Assembly (NCBI RefSeq): GCF_014201145.1
Contig: NZ_JACHDP010000001.1
Coordinates: 4,712,001 to 4,776,000, forward strand
Length of the DNA: 64,000 nucleotides
Direction of reading: 5' to 3'
Origin: Micromonospora parathelypteridis
Lineage (GTDB): Bacteria > Actinomycetota > Actinomycetes > Mycobacteriales > Micromonosporaceae
In this document: positions 36,867-47,166 of the stretch, one piece after another
Position numbering within the stretch: position 1 is the stretch's first letter
How the letters are laid out: every line of letters begins with the position of its first letter
Program-made: the position numbers and the translations under genes
Notes under the pieces: generated by a model
Told to the model about the DNA's origin: nothing
The model's database searches: none
What the model saw: only the letters and a program-made list of their open reading frames with translations

Positions 36867-37478
36867 GTGACGAGCGCCCCCGGTCCGGTCGACCAGCCGC
36901 AGCCCGCCCCCGGGGCGGTCCACACGGTGCCGGCCGATCCGGCCGGCGCGGGCCCGGCCGGCGCTGATTCGGTCGGCGCGGGTCCGGTCGGTTGGCCGAC
37001 GACCCCGCCGGGTGGCTACCCGGCCCCCGAGCCGGACCGGATCACCCGGTTCGTGCTGCGGCTCTACGAGCGTTCGCCGCGCTGGGCGGTGCCGCTGGCC
37101 GCGGTCGGCTGCGTCGCCGCCGGCATGGGCTACGCGCTGCTCAGCGATCCGGCCGACGCCAACCCGGACGCCGCGCCCACCTGTCTGCTCAAGCTGACCA
37201 CCGGGCTGGACTGCCCAGGCTGCGGCGGCACCCGCGCACTCTGGTACGTGCTGCACGGCGACCTGCCGGCCGCCGCCCGACACCACTTCCTGTTCGTCTT
37301 CGCGTTGCCGTTCCTCGCGTACCTCTTCGTGGCCTGGGCGGGCAACCAGGCGTTCGGCTGGCGACTGCCCGAGCTGCGGATCAGCTCGAAGGTCATCGGC
37401 GGCTTCCTGGCCGCGTGGCTCGCCTTCTCGGTGCTGCGCAACCTGCCCTGGGCGCCGTTCACCTCGCTCTACGTCTGA
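36867..37478 (+). CDS. DUF2752 membrane protein
   Basis: The 203-residue protein has a Pro/Ala-rich cytosolic lead of about 65 residues and then three or four membrane helices. The family motif LTTGLDCPGCGGTRALW (about 110-126), with its two Cys, precedes the second helix. A further helix, HFLFVFALPFLAYLFVAW, and a C-terminal one follow. The function of DUF2752 is unknown; the CPxCG pair suggests metal or redox chemistry at the membrane face. It starts 5 bp after the previous stop with its own -10. Confidence 0.85.
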   Translation: MTSAPGPVDQPQPAPGAVHTVPADPAGAGPAGADSVGAGPVGWPTTPPGGYPAPEPDRITRFVLRLYERSPRWAVPLAAVGCVAAGMGYALLSDPADANPDAAPTCLLKLTTGLDCPGCGGTRALWYVLHGDLPAAARHHFLFVFALPFLAYLFVAWAGNQAFGWRLPELRISSKVIGGFLAAWLAFSVLRNLPWAPFTSLYV

Positions 37479-37695
37479 GCGCCCCGCCCCGGCCGACGCA
37501 CCTCGCCCCAAAATCGTGCTCGATCCTGGATGTAGTGGTCTCGGACGCGGCGGATGCCACTACATCCACGATGTTGTGCGATCTTGCGGGCGGAAGTAGT
37601 CGGCGGGCGGCTCGGACCCGCCGGCTGAGTGATCGACATTGCACGAGGCGCGCCTGAGTTGGGCCCCGAGGCGTCGCGCCACTACAGTCCCAGGA
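37479..37695 (+). repeat. C-rich tract and inverted-repeat element C upstream of thyX
   Basis: The DUF2752 stop is followed by a C-rich run, then TGGATGTAGTGG (37527-37538) paired perfectly with CCACTACATCCA (37557-37568) over an 18-nt loop. ATCGTG (37513-37518) can also pair with CACGAT (37567-37572). CGATCTTGC follows at 37580-37588 and matches the core of element A. No gene is seen; the end holds the thyX -10. Confidence 0.65.
37683..37688 (+). promoter_or_regulatory. -10 hexamer of a probable leaderless promoter for thyX
   Basis: TACAGT lies 7 nt before the ATG at 37696. Confidence 0.5.
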
Positions 37696-38445
37696 ATGCC
37701 GGAGATGGTGCAGCCCCAGGTCAAGTTGATCGCGTGGACCCAGTTCGCGGCCCCGGACGACGTGCCGTGGTCGACGGACGCCGAGGGGGGCCAGGCGCTC
37801 GCCGAGTTCGCCGGCCGGGCCTGCTACCAGTCGTGGAAGAAGCCGAACCCGGCCACCGCCACCAACGCCGGCTACCTGGCGCACATCCTCGATGTCGGGC
37901 ACCTCTCGGTGCTGGAGCACGGGTCGGTGACCTTCTACTTCACCGGGGTGTCCCGTTCCTTCACCCACGAGTTGATTCGGCACCGGCACTTCTCGTACTC
38001 CCAGCTGTCCCAGCGCTACGTCCCGGAGCGGGACGCGGCCATGGTCGAGCCGGCGGTCATCGCCGACGACCCGGAGCTGCACAAGAAGTTCGTGGAGGCC
38101 GCCGAGGCGAGCGTCCGGGCGTACACCGAGTTGTTGGAGGGCCTCGAGCAGCGCTTCTCCGACGAGCCGAACCCGACGCTGCGCCGCAAGCAGGCCCGGC
38201 AGGCGGCCCGCGCGGTGCTGCCCAACGCCACCGAGACCCGGATCGTGGTCAGCGGCAACTACCGGGCCTGGCGGCACTTCATCGCGATGCGGGCCACCGA
38301 GCACGCCGATGTGGAGATCCGTGAGCTGGCCGTGGAGTGCCTGCGCCAACTGCAGGGTGTCGCCCCCAACGTGTTCGCCGACTTCGTGATCTCCACGTTG
38401 CCGGACGGCACCGAGGTGGCGGCCAGCCCGCACGAGGCGTCCTGA
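37696..38445 (+). CDS. thyX: FAD-dependent thymidylate synthase
   Basis: Makes dTMP from dUMP with methylene-tetrahydrofolate, FAD and NADPH. The 249-residue enzyme contains the ThyX motif RHRx7S exactly: [11 protein letters not shown] at residues 95-105, followed by QRY. It also has [20 protein letters not shown] and the [20 protein letters not shown] helix with the substrate-binding Arg residues. The ATG at 37696 is supported by TACAGT spacing; the ATG at 37705 is in frame and slightly less likely. It is followed by dapA and rnj as in mycobacteria. Confidence 0.97.
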   Translation: MPEMVQPQVKLIAWTQFAAPDDVPWSTDAEGGQALAEFAGRACYQSWKKPNPATATNAGYLAHILDVGHLSVLEHGSVTFYFTGVSRSFTHELIRHRHFSYSQLSQRYVPERDAAMVEPAVIADDPELHKKFVEAAEASVRAYTELLEGLEQRFSDEPNPTLRRKQARQAARAVLPNATETRIVVSGNYRAWRHFIAMRATEHADVEIRELAVECLRQLQGVAPNVFADFVISTLPDGTEVAASPHEAS

Positions 38446-38479
38446 GCCCTTCCCTGGCGGGCCCCGGCTGGTCGTCCGC

Positions 38480-38485
38480 TAGGTT
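38480..38485 (+). promoter_or_regulatory. -10 hexamer of a probable leaderless promoter for dapA
   Basis: TAGGTT lies 7 nt before the ATG at 38493, identical in sequence and spacing to the dapB site. A G-run (GGGGGG) fills the spacer and could be mistaken for a ribosome binding site. Confidence 0.5.
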
Positions 38486-38492
38486 GGGGGGT

Positions 38493-39419
38493 ATGACGCA
38501 CGACCACCTTGACGCCGCTGCCCGACCGGTGTCCCGCCCGTTCGGCCGGCTGCTCACCGCCATGGTGAGCCCGTTCGCCTCCGACGGCTCCCTCGACCTT
38601 GACGGTGCCGCCCGGCTGGCGAGCCACCTGGTCGACGAGCAGGGCAACGACGGGGTGGTCGTCAACGGCACCACCGGCGAGTCGCCGACGACCACCGACG
38701 CGGAGAAGGAAAACCTGATTCGCGCCGTGGTGGAGGCGGTCGGTGACCGCGCCAAGGTGGTCGCCGGGGTCGGCACCAACGACACCCGGCACACCATCGA
38801 GCTGGCCGCCGCCGCCGAGAAGGCTGGCGCGCACGGTCTGCTCGTGGTCACCCCCTACTACAACAAGCCGCCGCAGAGCGGGTTGCTGCGGCACTTCACC
38901 GCGGTGGCCGACGCCACCGGCCTGCCGGTGATGCTGTACGACATCCCGCACCGCTCGGGCGTGCCGATCGACACCGAAACGCTGGTCCGGCTCGCCGAGC
39001 ACGGCCGGATCGTCGCGGTCAAGGACGCCAAGGGCGACCTGGTCGCCACCAGCTGGGTGACCAGCCGGACCGCCCTCGCCTTCTACTGCGGCGAGGACGC
39101 ACTCACCCTGCCGGCGCTGGCCGCCGGCAGCGTGGGCCTGGTCGGCACCTCGACGCACTTCGTCGGGGCGCTGGCCGCACAGATGATCGAGGCGTTCGAC
39201 GCGGGGGACATGCCGGCCGCGCTTGCCCTGCACCGGCGGCTGCTGCCGCTGTTCACCGGCATCTTCCGCACCCAGGGCACCATCCTGGTGAAGGCTGGCC
39301 TGGCATCGCTGGGCCTGCCGGCCGGCCCGGTGCGACCCCCGCTGGTGGACGCCACCAACGACGAGATCGCCCAGCTGCGCGCGGACTTCGCGGCAGTGGG
39401 CCTGGAGCTGCCCGAATGA
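38493..39419 (+). CDS. dapA: 4-hydroxy-tetrahydrodipicolinate synthase
   Basis: Condenses pyruvate with aspartate semialdehyde in lysine/diaminopimelate synthesis. The 308-residue TIM barrel has the Schiff-base Lys177 (VAVKDAKGD), catalytic Tyr149 (MLYDIPHRSG) with Arg154, the GTTGESPTTT loop near 59-68 and PYYNKPPQSG near 121-130. The length is normal. The start is at 38493, since a longer in-frame reading into thyX has no support. It lies 52 bp before rnj and is probably co-transcribed with it. Confidence 0.96.
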   Translation: MTHDHLDAAARPVSRPFGRLLTAMVSPFASDGSLDLDGAARLASHLVDEQGNDGVVVNGTTGESPTTTDAEKENLIRAVVEAVGDRAKVVAGVGTNDTRHTIELAAAAEKAGAHGLLVVTPYYNKPPQSGLLRHFTAVADATGLPVMLYDIPHRSGVPIDTETLVRLAEHGRIVAVKDAKGDLVATSWVTSRTALAFYCGEDALTLPALAAGSVGLVGTSTHFVGALAAQMIEAFDAGDMPAALALHRRLLPLFTGIFRTQGTILVKAGLASLGLPAGPVRPPLVDATNDEIAQLRADFAAVGLELPE

Positions 39420-39471
39420 TCGAACGACACGATGGGCGCCGGGTTACGGCGTCGCAGAATGAGGTGGACGC

Positions 39472-41160
<1,689 letters not shown>

Positions 41161-41171
41161 CACGCGTGATC

Positions 41172-41214
41172 GGGCCGGCCGCCGACATCCCCCGTGGATG
41201 TCGGGGGCCGGCCC
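41172..41214. terminator. Bidirectional terminator between rnj and the LPXTG gene
   Basis: GGGCCGGCC with GCCGACATCC pairs with GGATGTCGGG and GGCCGGCCC (one mismatch in 19 bp) around a CCCGT loop. It lies between convergent genes 12 nt after the rnj stop. Confidence 0.85.
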
Positions 41215-41239
41215 GGGTCATATCGGTGCGCGCTCCGGC

Positions 41240-41539
41240 TCAGCCGCGGGACACCCGACGCCGCAGCACGAGCAGCCCGACCCCGAGGGCCAGCAGCACT
41301 GCGCCGGCGAGGGCGGACGTGCTGCCGGAGACGCCGGTGCGGGGAAGCTGCGCCTCGGACGGGGCGGACGAACCCGAGGTGGTCGGCGTGGCGGTCGGAT
41401 CGGCCGGCGACGGGGTGGCGGCCGCGCCGGCGCCGGATCCGCCCGTGCCGCTCAGGCGAAGCGTCATCGCGGTGTCCCTGTTGGTGTAGCGGTTCGTCGG
41501 GGCGGCGGCGAGGATGCCGGAGCTGAGCAGGCGGTTCAT
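41240..41539 (-). CDS. Short LPXTG cell-wall-anchored protein (atypical)
   Basis: The 99-residue protein ends in a complete sortase signal: LPRTG at residues 65-69, a hydrophobic stretch (ALAGAVLLALGVGLLVL) and the charged tail RRRVSRG. Between residues 30 and 64 is a Ser/Thr/Pro/Gly linker. The N terminus (MNRLLSSGILAAAPTNRYTN) is too weakly hydrophobic to be a convincing signal peptide. The ATG at 41539 follows GGGAGT. Either export uses an unusual signal or the gene is a shortened relic of a larger surface protein. Confidence 0.65.
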   Translation of the reverse strand: MNRLLSSGILAAAPTNRYTNRDTAMTLRLSGTGGSGAGAAATPSPADPTATPTTSGSSAPSEAQLPRTGVSGSTSALAGAVLLALGVGLLVLRRRVSRG

Positions 41540-41660
41540 GACGACTCCCGGAAGATGTGGTCGGTGATGGCCGTACCACACCGACACCGCGCTTCCGGTT
41601 TCGCACTGTCGGATGTCACCTGGTTGGCCCTGCCCCGCAACCTGTTGCCCCGTTCGCGAC

Positions 41661-43334
41661 TCAGGGCAGCGCGGCGACCGCCTCGGCGTACGCCACGCCG
41701 GTGGTGATGGCGGCGTCCACCAGGACCATGAGCTGCGCTTGGGCCACCCCGTGCGTCAGGTCCGTGGCCACGTCGCCGGCCAGCACCAACTCCTCGCCGA
41801 GGTCGTGCGCGTACGCCTTGGGTAGCAGCCGGTCGTGGTTCCACGCGTTGCAGAAGGCGTACGCCTCGGCGCGGCGGGCGGCCGGCAGCCGGCGGGCGGC
41901 CATGACGCGCGCGTGCAGCACCTCCCCGCGCTCACCGGCGCGCCGGAACTGGATCACCGCGCCACCCCACCGGCCGACCACGGTGTCGCCCTCCTCCACC
42001 AGGTGCCGGTCGCCGCGCCCGTCGAGGACTGCGGTGATCATGTCGAGGCTCAGCGCCACGAGCTCTCGCTCGCTCGCCTCGGCCTCGTCGTCGGACCGGT
42101 CGGCGTCGGGCTCGTCGGACTCGTCGGGTTCGTCGTCGGCGGGCAGCGGGACCGGTGCCGCGAGGGGGCGCTCGGCGAGCCAGGCGGCTATGCGTCCGGA
42201 GTGGTGGCCGGTGCCGTTGCGGGCATCGAAGCTACCGGCCAGCTCGTTGGCCACCCCGAGCAGCAGCGTGCCGAGTGCGGCCACGTCCAGCTCGGCGGCG
42301 GGTCGCTCGCCGTACGCCGGACGTGGCATCGTCCGCCCGCCCAGCCCGGCCTCCACGGCCAGCCCGCAAACCAGCGCCCCGGCGGCGGCGAACTCCATGG
42401 CGGCGAGGTCGTCGGTCGGCCGGTCCAGGCGGGGCAGCTGCTCGGCCAGGATGGTCAGCCCGCGTTCCAGGTGCCCGCCCAGTGCGCAGAACCGCAGGTG
42501 CGCGGCGAGATGCGCGAACGCGGCGCGCTCGCGCCGGTGTCGGCGGTACGCCCGGACGTGTGCCGCTGCGGCCCGCTCCGGCTCGCCGGCCCGCAGGGCG
42601 GGCAGCAGGCCGGCGACCAGGTCCCGTTCGGGCTGGTCGGTGCAGGCCTCTCGGGCGTCGTCGGACTCCCGCAGCTCGCTCAGCGCGGCCCGCCACTCGC
42701 CCCAGCCGGCCAGCAGTTCCGCGCGCCGGGCCGCGGCGCAGCCCGGGCAGCCACCGGCCGGACCGGGCTTACCGGACCACCGTTCGAACCAGTGGCGGGC
42801 GGTGGGCTCGTCACCCAGGTGGTCGGCGATCCGGCAGTGCAGCTCGGCAACGGTCGGCGTGTCCGGACCGCCCACGCCGACGCGGTGGGCCAGGTCGTGC
42901 AGCAGGGACCTGGTCTGGTCCAGACCGACCCGTGGGGTGCCGATCAGCGCCTCCACCGCGTACCGCTGATAACGCAGCAGCAGCCCCGCCTCAGCGTCGG
43001 TGAGCAGCTCGGACCGGTGGTCGGCGGCGGCCCGACAGCGCCGGACCGGCTCGACCAGGCGCCACCGCTCCCCGTGCAGCAGGTACGCCTCGATCAGCGC
43101 GAACCGTGCGTCCACGCCGGACCGGACGTCGCCGGCCGCGTCGGCGCGCTCGGCGAGCCGCTCCAGGGCGACCTGTCGGGCCGGCCCGTCGGGCAGGTCC
43201 CGGGCATCGGCGAGCGCGGCCTCCAGCTCCGGCAGGCGACGCCCGCCGGCCCAGCCGACGGGACCGAGGTGCGGCGCGTCGGGGTGGGCCGCCCGGTCGG
43301 TGCGCCTGTCGGTGAACTCGTCCCGGCCGGTCAC
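41661..43334 (-). CDS. YbjN-domain protein with long helical N-terminal region
   Basis: The 557-residue protein consists mostly of paired helices (about residues 20-390) resembling tetratricopeptide-like repeats, including PELEAALADARDLP and AALSELRESDDAREAC. An acidic linker, DDEPDESDEPDADRSDDE, follows, then a C-terminal YbjN domain (about 415-557) with TVVGRWGGAVIQFRR and AYAFCNAWNHDRLLPKAY. YbjN domains resemble secretion chaperones; their actinobacterial role is unknown. The GTG start overlaps the stop of the upstream YbjN gene (GTGA). A Cys-containing CPGCAAARR motif lies mid-protein. Confidence 0.75.
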   Translation of the reverse strand: MTGRDEFTDRRTDRAAHPDAPHLGPVGWAGGRRLPELEAALADARDLPDGPARQVALERLAERADAAGDVRSGVDARFALIEAYLLHGERWRLVEPVRRCRAAADHRSELLTDAEAGLLLRYQRYAVEALIGTPRVGLDQTRSLLHDLAHRVGVGGPDTPTVAELHCRIADHLGDEPTARHWFERWSGKPGPAGGCPGCAAARRAELLAGWGEWRAALSELRESDDAREACTDQPERDLVAGLLPALRAGEPERAAAAHVRAYRRHRRERAAFAHLAAHLRFCALGGHLERGLTILAEQLPRLDRPTDDLAAMEFAAAGALVCGLAVEAGLGGRTMPRPAYGERPAAELDVAALGTLLLGVANELAGSFDARNGTGHHSGRIAAWLAERPLAAPVPLPADDEPDESDEPDADRSDDEAEASERELVALSLDMITAVLDGRGDRHLVEEGDTVVGRWGGAVIQFRRAGERGEVLHARVMAARRLPAARRAEAYAFCNAWNHDRLLPKAYAHDLGEELVLAGDVATDLTHGVAQAQLMVLVDAAITTGVAYAEAVAALP

Positions 43335-43810
43335 GACGGCACCGCGCCGGGCAGCCGTCGGACCGCCACGGCGAGTTGGCAGCCGGTGGAGATGCCACAG
43401 TCGAGCAGCTGGTCGAGCTGGTGCGGGGTCACCCCGCGTTCCAGATCGGTGATCACCTCGCCGTAGACCCGGGCGCGACCGTCGTCGTCGACGTGCACGA
43501 ACGCCTTGGGCCAGAGCCGGTCGTGGTTCCACGAGTTGCAGAACGCGTACAGGGCGGGCACCTGCTCGATTCCGAAGGTGGCAGTGACCATGGTGCGGAC
43601 CTGGAGCAGCTCGCCGTCCCCGCCGAGGCGCAGGAACCAGATCGTGTTGTCGTCGAAGCGGCCCACCAGATCGCCGTCCACGGTCAGGCCGACGGGCAGG
43701 CCGCGGGCGGCGAGCACTGCGGCGACCAGCTCGCCGGTCAGTGGGCGCAGTGCGCCAGGGTGCCCGGCCAGCGGTTCGCCCGGATCGCTCTCGATTTCCG
43801 GCGACGCCAT
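43331..43810 (-). CDS. YbjN-domain protein
   Basis: A 159-residue single YbjN domain: DLVGRFDDNTIWFLRLGGDG, QVRTMVTATFGIEQVPALYA and CNSWNHDRLWPKAFVHVD, closely matching the C-terminal domain of the next gene. It is co-translated with that gene through a GTGA overlap and diverges from ftsK across a 113-bp gap. An AAGGGA ribosome binding site precedes the ATG. The function is unknown. The pair looks like a duplication in which one copy gained a helical front. Confidence 0.8.
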   Translation of the reverse strand: MASPEIESDPGEPLAGHPGALRPLTGELVAAVLAARGLPVGLTVDGDLVGRFDDNTIWFLRLGGDGELLQVRTMVTATFGIEQVPALYAFCNSWNHDRLWPKAFVHVDDDGRARVYGEVITDLERGVTPHQLDQLLDCGISTGCQLAVAVRRLPGAVPS

Positions 43811-43911
43811 GGGGCATCCCTTCTGAGGCGGATATCACGACCGGCGGCAGGGCCGGTGTTGCGACGCGCGGACACGACCCGGAAAAGCGGGGATCTGCCC
43901 GGCCACACCGT

Positions 43912-43917
43912 TACCGT
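43912..43917 (+). promoter_or_regulatory. -10 hexamer of a probable leaderless promoter for ftsK
   Basis: TACCGT lies 6 nt before the ATG at 43924. Confidence 0.5.
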
Positions 43918-43923
43918 GACTCT

Positions 43924-46386
43924 ATGGCGGGCCGTACCTCTCAGGCGAGTCGGCGGCGCGGCGCGTCGCCGCGCGGTGGCACCAACAGTCGTGCCCGTCA
44001 ACCGGCGAAGAAGACCCGGGCGCCGGTCCGGCGTCGCACCACGCCGGCCCGGCCCAGCCCCGCGGCATACGTGGGCCGCGCGGTGGGTGCTTTGTGGATG
44101 GGCGTGGCACACGGGATGGGTTGGGCGGTGCGGGCCGCCGGTCGGCAGGCCGCCTCGGCTCGCGACCTCGACCCGGAGCACCGCCGTGACGGTGCCGGTC
44201 TGCTGATGTTCGGGCTCGCCCTGCTCACCGCGGTGGCGCTCTGGTTCTCCGGAGCGGGCCCGGTGGGCGCGCGGCTGGCCGACTCGGTCCGGTTGTTCCT
44301 GGGCGCCATCTCCGTTGTCGTGCCGGTGCTGCTGATGATCGGGGCGTGGCGGTTGATGCGTCAGCCGGCCGATCCGGAGCACCGGGGCCGGGGGCTGATC
44401 GGCTGGACCTCCCTGCTCGTGTCGACCGCCGCGCTGCTCCAGATCGGTCAGGCCCCGGCCACCCCGCTGGAGCGGGACTTCGCGGGCGGCCTGGTCGGCG
44501 CGGGCATTGGCGGGCTGCTGGAGCGCGCGGTCACCGCCTGGGTGGCGGTGCCGCTGCTGATCCTGCTGCTGCTCTTCGGCCTGCTCGTGGTGACCGCGAC
44601 CCCGATCAACAAGATCCCCGAGCGGCTGGGCCTGCTCGCCGGCGGTCTGGTCGCCTCGCCGGACGCCGCAGTGGACGAGGAGTCGGACGAGGCGGCCCCG
44701 CGGCCGGCACGCAAGAGACCGGCGAAGCGGATGCCGCCGCCGCTGGACCCGGACGACTTCGATGATCTGGACGGTGCCGACCTCCAGGAGACCCTGGTGC
44801 TGCCGCGCAAGTCGCCGGCGAAGGTGCCGGCGAGCCGCCGGCCGCCGGCCGAGCCGCCGGAGCACTCGCCCCCGCCGACCCGGGCCGAGCAACTCGCCTT
44901 GACCGGGTTGGCCGGGGACTACGTCCTGCCGCCGGCCAACATGCTCAGCGCCGGAGCCGCCGCGAAGACCCGCAGCAAGGCCAACGACGAGGTGATCGCC
45001 GCGCTGACGGGCGTCTTCGACCAGTTCGATGTGGACGCCGCGGTCACCGGCTTCACCCGCGGCCCGACGGTCACCCGGTACGAGGTGGAGTTGGGGCACG
45101 GCGTCAAGGTCGAACGGATCACGCAGCTCTCCCGCAACATCGCGTACGCGGTGAAGTCACCGGACGTGCGGATCCTCAGCCCGATCCCGGGCAAGAGCGC
45201 CGTCGGTGTGGAGATCCCGAACACCGACCCGGAGAACGTCGCCCTCGGCGACGTGCTGCGCTCGCGGGCGGCGACGAGCGACCACCACCCGATGGTGGTG
45301 GCGCTCGGCAAGGACATCGAGGGCGGTTACGTGGTGGCCAACCTCGCCAAGATGCCGCACATTCTCATCGCCGGGGCCACCGGAGCCGGAAAGTCGAGCT
45401 GCCTCAACACCCTGCTGGTGTCCGTTCTCACCCGGGCCACACCGGACGAGGTGCGCCTGCTGTTGATCGACCCGAAGCGGGTCGAGATGACCGGCTACGA
45501 GGGCATCCCGCACCTGGTCACCCCGATCGTGACCAACGCCAAGAAGGCTGCCGACTCGCTGGACTGGGTGGTCCGCGAGATGGACATGCGCTACGACGAC
45601 CTCGCCGCCAACGGGGTCCGGCACATCGACGACTTCAACCGCAAGGTCCGCAACGGCGAGATCAAGGCCCCGCCGGGCAGCGAACGGGAGATGCGCCCGT
45701 ACCCGTACCTGCTGGTGATCGTGGACGAGTTGGCCGACCTGATGATGGTCGCGCCACGCGACGTGGAGGACTCGGTCGTCCGGATCACCCAGCTGGCCCG
45801 GGCCGCCGGCATCCACCTGGTGTTGGCCACCCAGCGCCCCTCGGTCGACGTGGTGACCGGTCTGATCAAGGCGAACGTGCCGTCCCGGCTGGCGTTCGCC
45901 ACCTCGTCGCTCGCGGACTCCCGGGTCATCCTCGACCAGCCGGGCGCGGAGAAGCTGCTCGGTCGCGGCGACGGGCTCTTCCTGCCGATGGGCGCCTCCA
46001 AGCCGGTACGCATCCAGGGCGCCTGGGTCACCGAGCGGGAGATCGCCGACGTGGTGAAGTTCTGCAAGGACCAGCGCGAGCCGGAGTTCCGCAAGGACGT
46101 GCTGGCCCCCGCTCAGGAGAGCAAGAAAAAGCTCGACGAGGACATCGGTGACGACCTCGACCTGTTGATGCAGGCGGTGGAGTTGGTGGTCACCTCGCAG
46201 TTCGGCTCGACCTCGATGCTGCAACGCAAGCTGCGGGTCGGTTTCGCGAAGGCGGGCCGACTGATGGACCTGATGGAGACCCGTGGCGTGGTCGGGCCGT
46301 CCGAGGGGTCGAAGGCGCGCGACGTGCTGGTCAAGCCGGACGAGCTGGAGGAGGTCCTGGTCGGCCTGCGCGGCGACGGCGACTGA
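43924..46386 (+). CDS. ftsK: DNA translocase FtsK/SpoIIIE
   Basis: Septal DNA pump that moves chromosome ends during division or sporulation. The 820-residue protein has a basic N-terminal tail, four or five membrane helices (about 90-240), a Pro-rich linker and an alpha/beta motor. Motor motifs are Walker A GATGAGKSS (near 485) and Walker B LLVIVDELADLMM (near 597). The gamma winged helix (about 745-820, QFGSTSMLQRKLRVGFAKAG) reads orientation sequences. The longer in-frame reading upstream is rejected on the TACCGT spacing. Confidence 0.96.
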   Translation: MAGRTSQASRRRGASPRGGTNSRARQPAKKTRAPVRRRTTPARPSPAAYVGRAVGALWMGVAHGMGWAVRAAGRQAASARDLDPEHRRDGAGLLMFGLALLTAVALWFSGAGPVGARLADSVRLFLGAISVVVPVLLMIGAWRLMRQPADPEHRGRGLIGWTSLLVSTAALLQIGQAPATPLERDFAGGLVGAGIGGLLERAVTAWVAVPLLILLLLFGLLVVTATPINKIPERLGLLAGGLVASPDAAVDEESDEAAPRPARKRPAKRMPPPLDPDDFDDLDGADLQETLVLPRKSPAKVPASRRPPAEPPEHSPPPTRAEQLALTGLAGDYVLPPANMLSAGAAAKTRSKANDEVIAALTGVFDQFDVDAAVTGFTRGPTVTRYEVELGHGVKVERITQLSRNIAYAVKSPDVRILSPIPGKSAVGVEIPNTDPENVALGDVLRSRAATSDHHPMVVALGKDIEGGYVVANLAKMPHILIAGATGAGKSSCLNTLLVSVLTRATPDEVRLLLIDPKRVEMTGYEGIPHLVTPIVTNAKKAADSLDWVVREMDMRYDDLAANGVRHIDDFNRKVRNGEIKAPPGSEREMRPYPYLLVIVDELADLMMVAPRDVEDSVVRITQLARAAGIHLVLATQRPSVDVVTGLIKANVPSRLAFATSSLADSRVILDQPGAEKLLGRGDGLFLPMGASKPVRIQGAWVTEREIADVVKFCKDQREPEFRKDVLAPAQESKKKLDEDIGDDLDLLMQAVELVVTSQFGSTSMLQRKLRVGFAKAGRLMDLMETRGVVGPSEGSKARDVLVKPDELEEVLVGLRGDGD

Positions 46387-46420
46387 CCGTCGGGGGTACG
46401 ACCGAGCCACAGCGCACGAC

Positions 46421-46445
46421 GGGCCCGCCGGAATCCGGCGGGCCC
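46421..46445. terminator. Terminator hairpin between ftsK and the small membrane gene
   Basis: GGGCCCGCCGG and CCGGCGGGCCC form a perfect 11-bp stem with an AAT loop in the 76-bp convergent gap. Confidence 0.8.
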
Positions 46446-46462
46446 GAGTCTGTGCGGAGTGG

Positions 46463-46708
46463 TCAGTTGTTGAGCACTGCGGCAGCGATCACCACTCCGA
46501 TGATCGCGCCGACGACGCTGGCCGCCGCTGCGTACCAGCCCAGCGGCTTGTCACCGAGCACCGCGCCGACGATGCCCGCGATGAGGCCGAGCACGCCGAA
46601 GATGATCGGGCTGAGCAGAAGTGCGAGGACCGCGAAGACGAAGCCCACGATGGTGAGGATGCGGGCGGCGTTGCTGCGGGGACGGGCGGTGCTGGGCAAG
46701 TCGGCCAT
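46463..46708 (-). CDS. Small two-helix membrane protein (DUF4190-like)
   Basis: The 81-residue product has a short polar start (MADLPSTARPRSNAAR), a first helix ILTIVGFVFAVLALLLSPI running into a Gly-rich turn, and a second helix SVVGAIIGVVIAAAVL. The pattern resembles small DUF4190-type membrane proteins, but the match is only in composition. The ATG at 46708 follows GGAGGAAG. The gene is convergent with ftsK. Confidence 0.65.
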   Translation of the reverse strand: MADLPSTARPRSNAARILTIVGFVFAVLALLLSPIIFGVLGLIAGIVGAVLGDKPLGWYAAAASVVGAIIGVVIAAAVLNN

Positions 46709-46790
46709 GTCTTCCTCCGGTTGAGAGCCTGTCGTGATGGACCGATCACTACCCACTGTGGGCGGCGGCCACGCATGTCGATGCGGCTCT

Positions 46791-47105
46791 TCAGTGGAAG
46801 ATCTTCAGGCCGATCACGCCGGCGACCACCAGCAGCAGGCACAGGATCCGGGGCAGGCTCGCCGACTCGCCGAGCGCGACCATCCCGACCAGGGCGGTGC
46901 CCACGGCGCCGATACCGACCCAGACCGCGTAGCCGGTGCCGACCGGGATCTCGCGCAGCGCGTACGCCAGCCCGGCCATGCTCAGGGCCAGGGTCACCAC
47001 GAACACCACTGATGGGACCAGCCGGCTGAAGCCGGCGCTGCGGTCCAGGGCGATCGCCCAGGCCGTCTCCATCAGTCCAGAGATCACCAGTACGAGCCAG
47101 GCCAT
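46791..47105 (-). CDS. gdx: Small multidrug resistance family guanidinium exporter (Gdx/SugE type)
   Basis: The 104-residue, four-helix SMR protein has the first-helix Glu (LVLVISGLMETAWAIAL, Glu13), the Gdx-like start of the second segment (DRSAGFSRLVPSVVF), GTGYAVWVGIGAVGTALVG and the final helix ILCLLLVVAGVIGLKIF. Gdx proteins export guanidinium in exchange for protons as dual-topology dimers. The assignment as Gdx rather than a Qac-type pump is supported by the guanidine-III-like riboswitch directly upstream. An SD of GTGAGGTGAA precedes the ATG. Confidence 0.9.
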   Translation of the reverse strand: MAWLVLVISGLMETAWAIALDRSAGFSRLVPSVVFVVTLALSMAGLAYALREIPVGTGYAVWVGIGAVGTALVGMVALGESASLPRILCLLLVVAGVIGLKIFH

Positions 47106-47166
47106 CGTTCACCTCACGCGGGAGTGCCCGGACCGCCGGGGCCGGGACGAGTCGTGTCTGCACGTC

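Noticed and set aside
41661..43838. One long 725-codon fusion of the two YbjN genes
   Set aside because: The upstream third is in a different frame from the short YbjN gene, which has full motifs of its own. A GTGA overlap at 43331-43334 explains two coupled genes.
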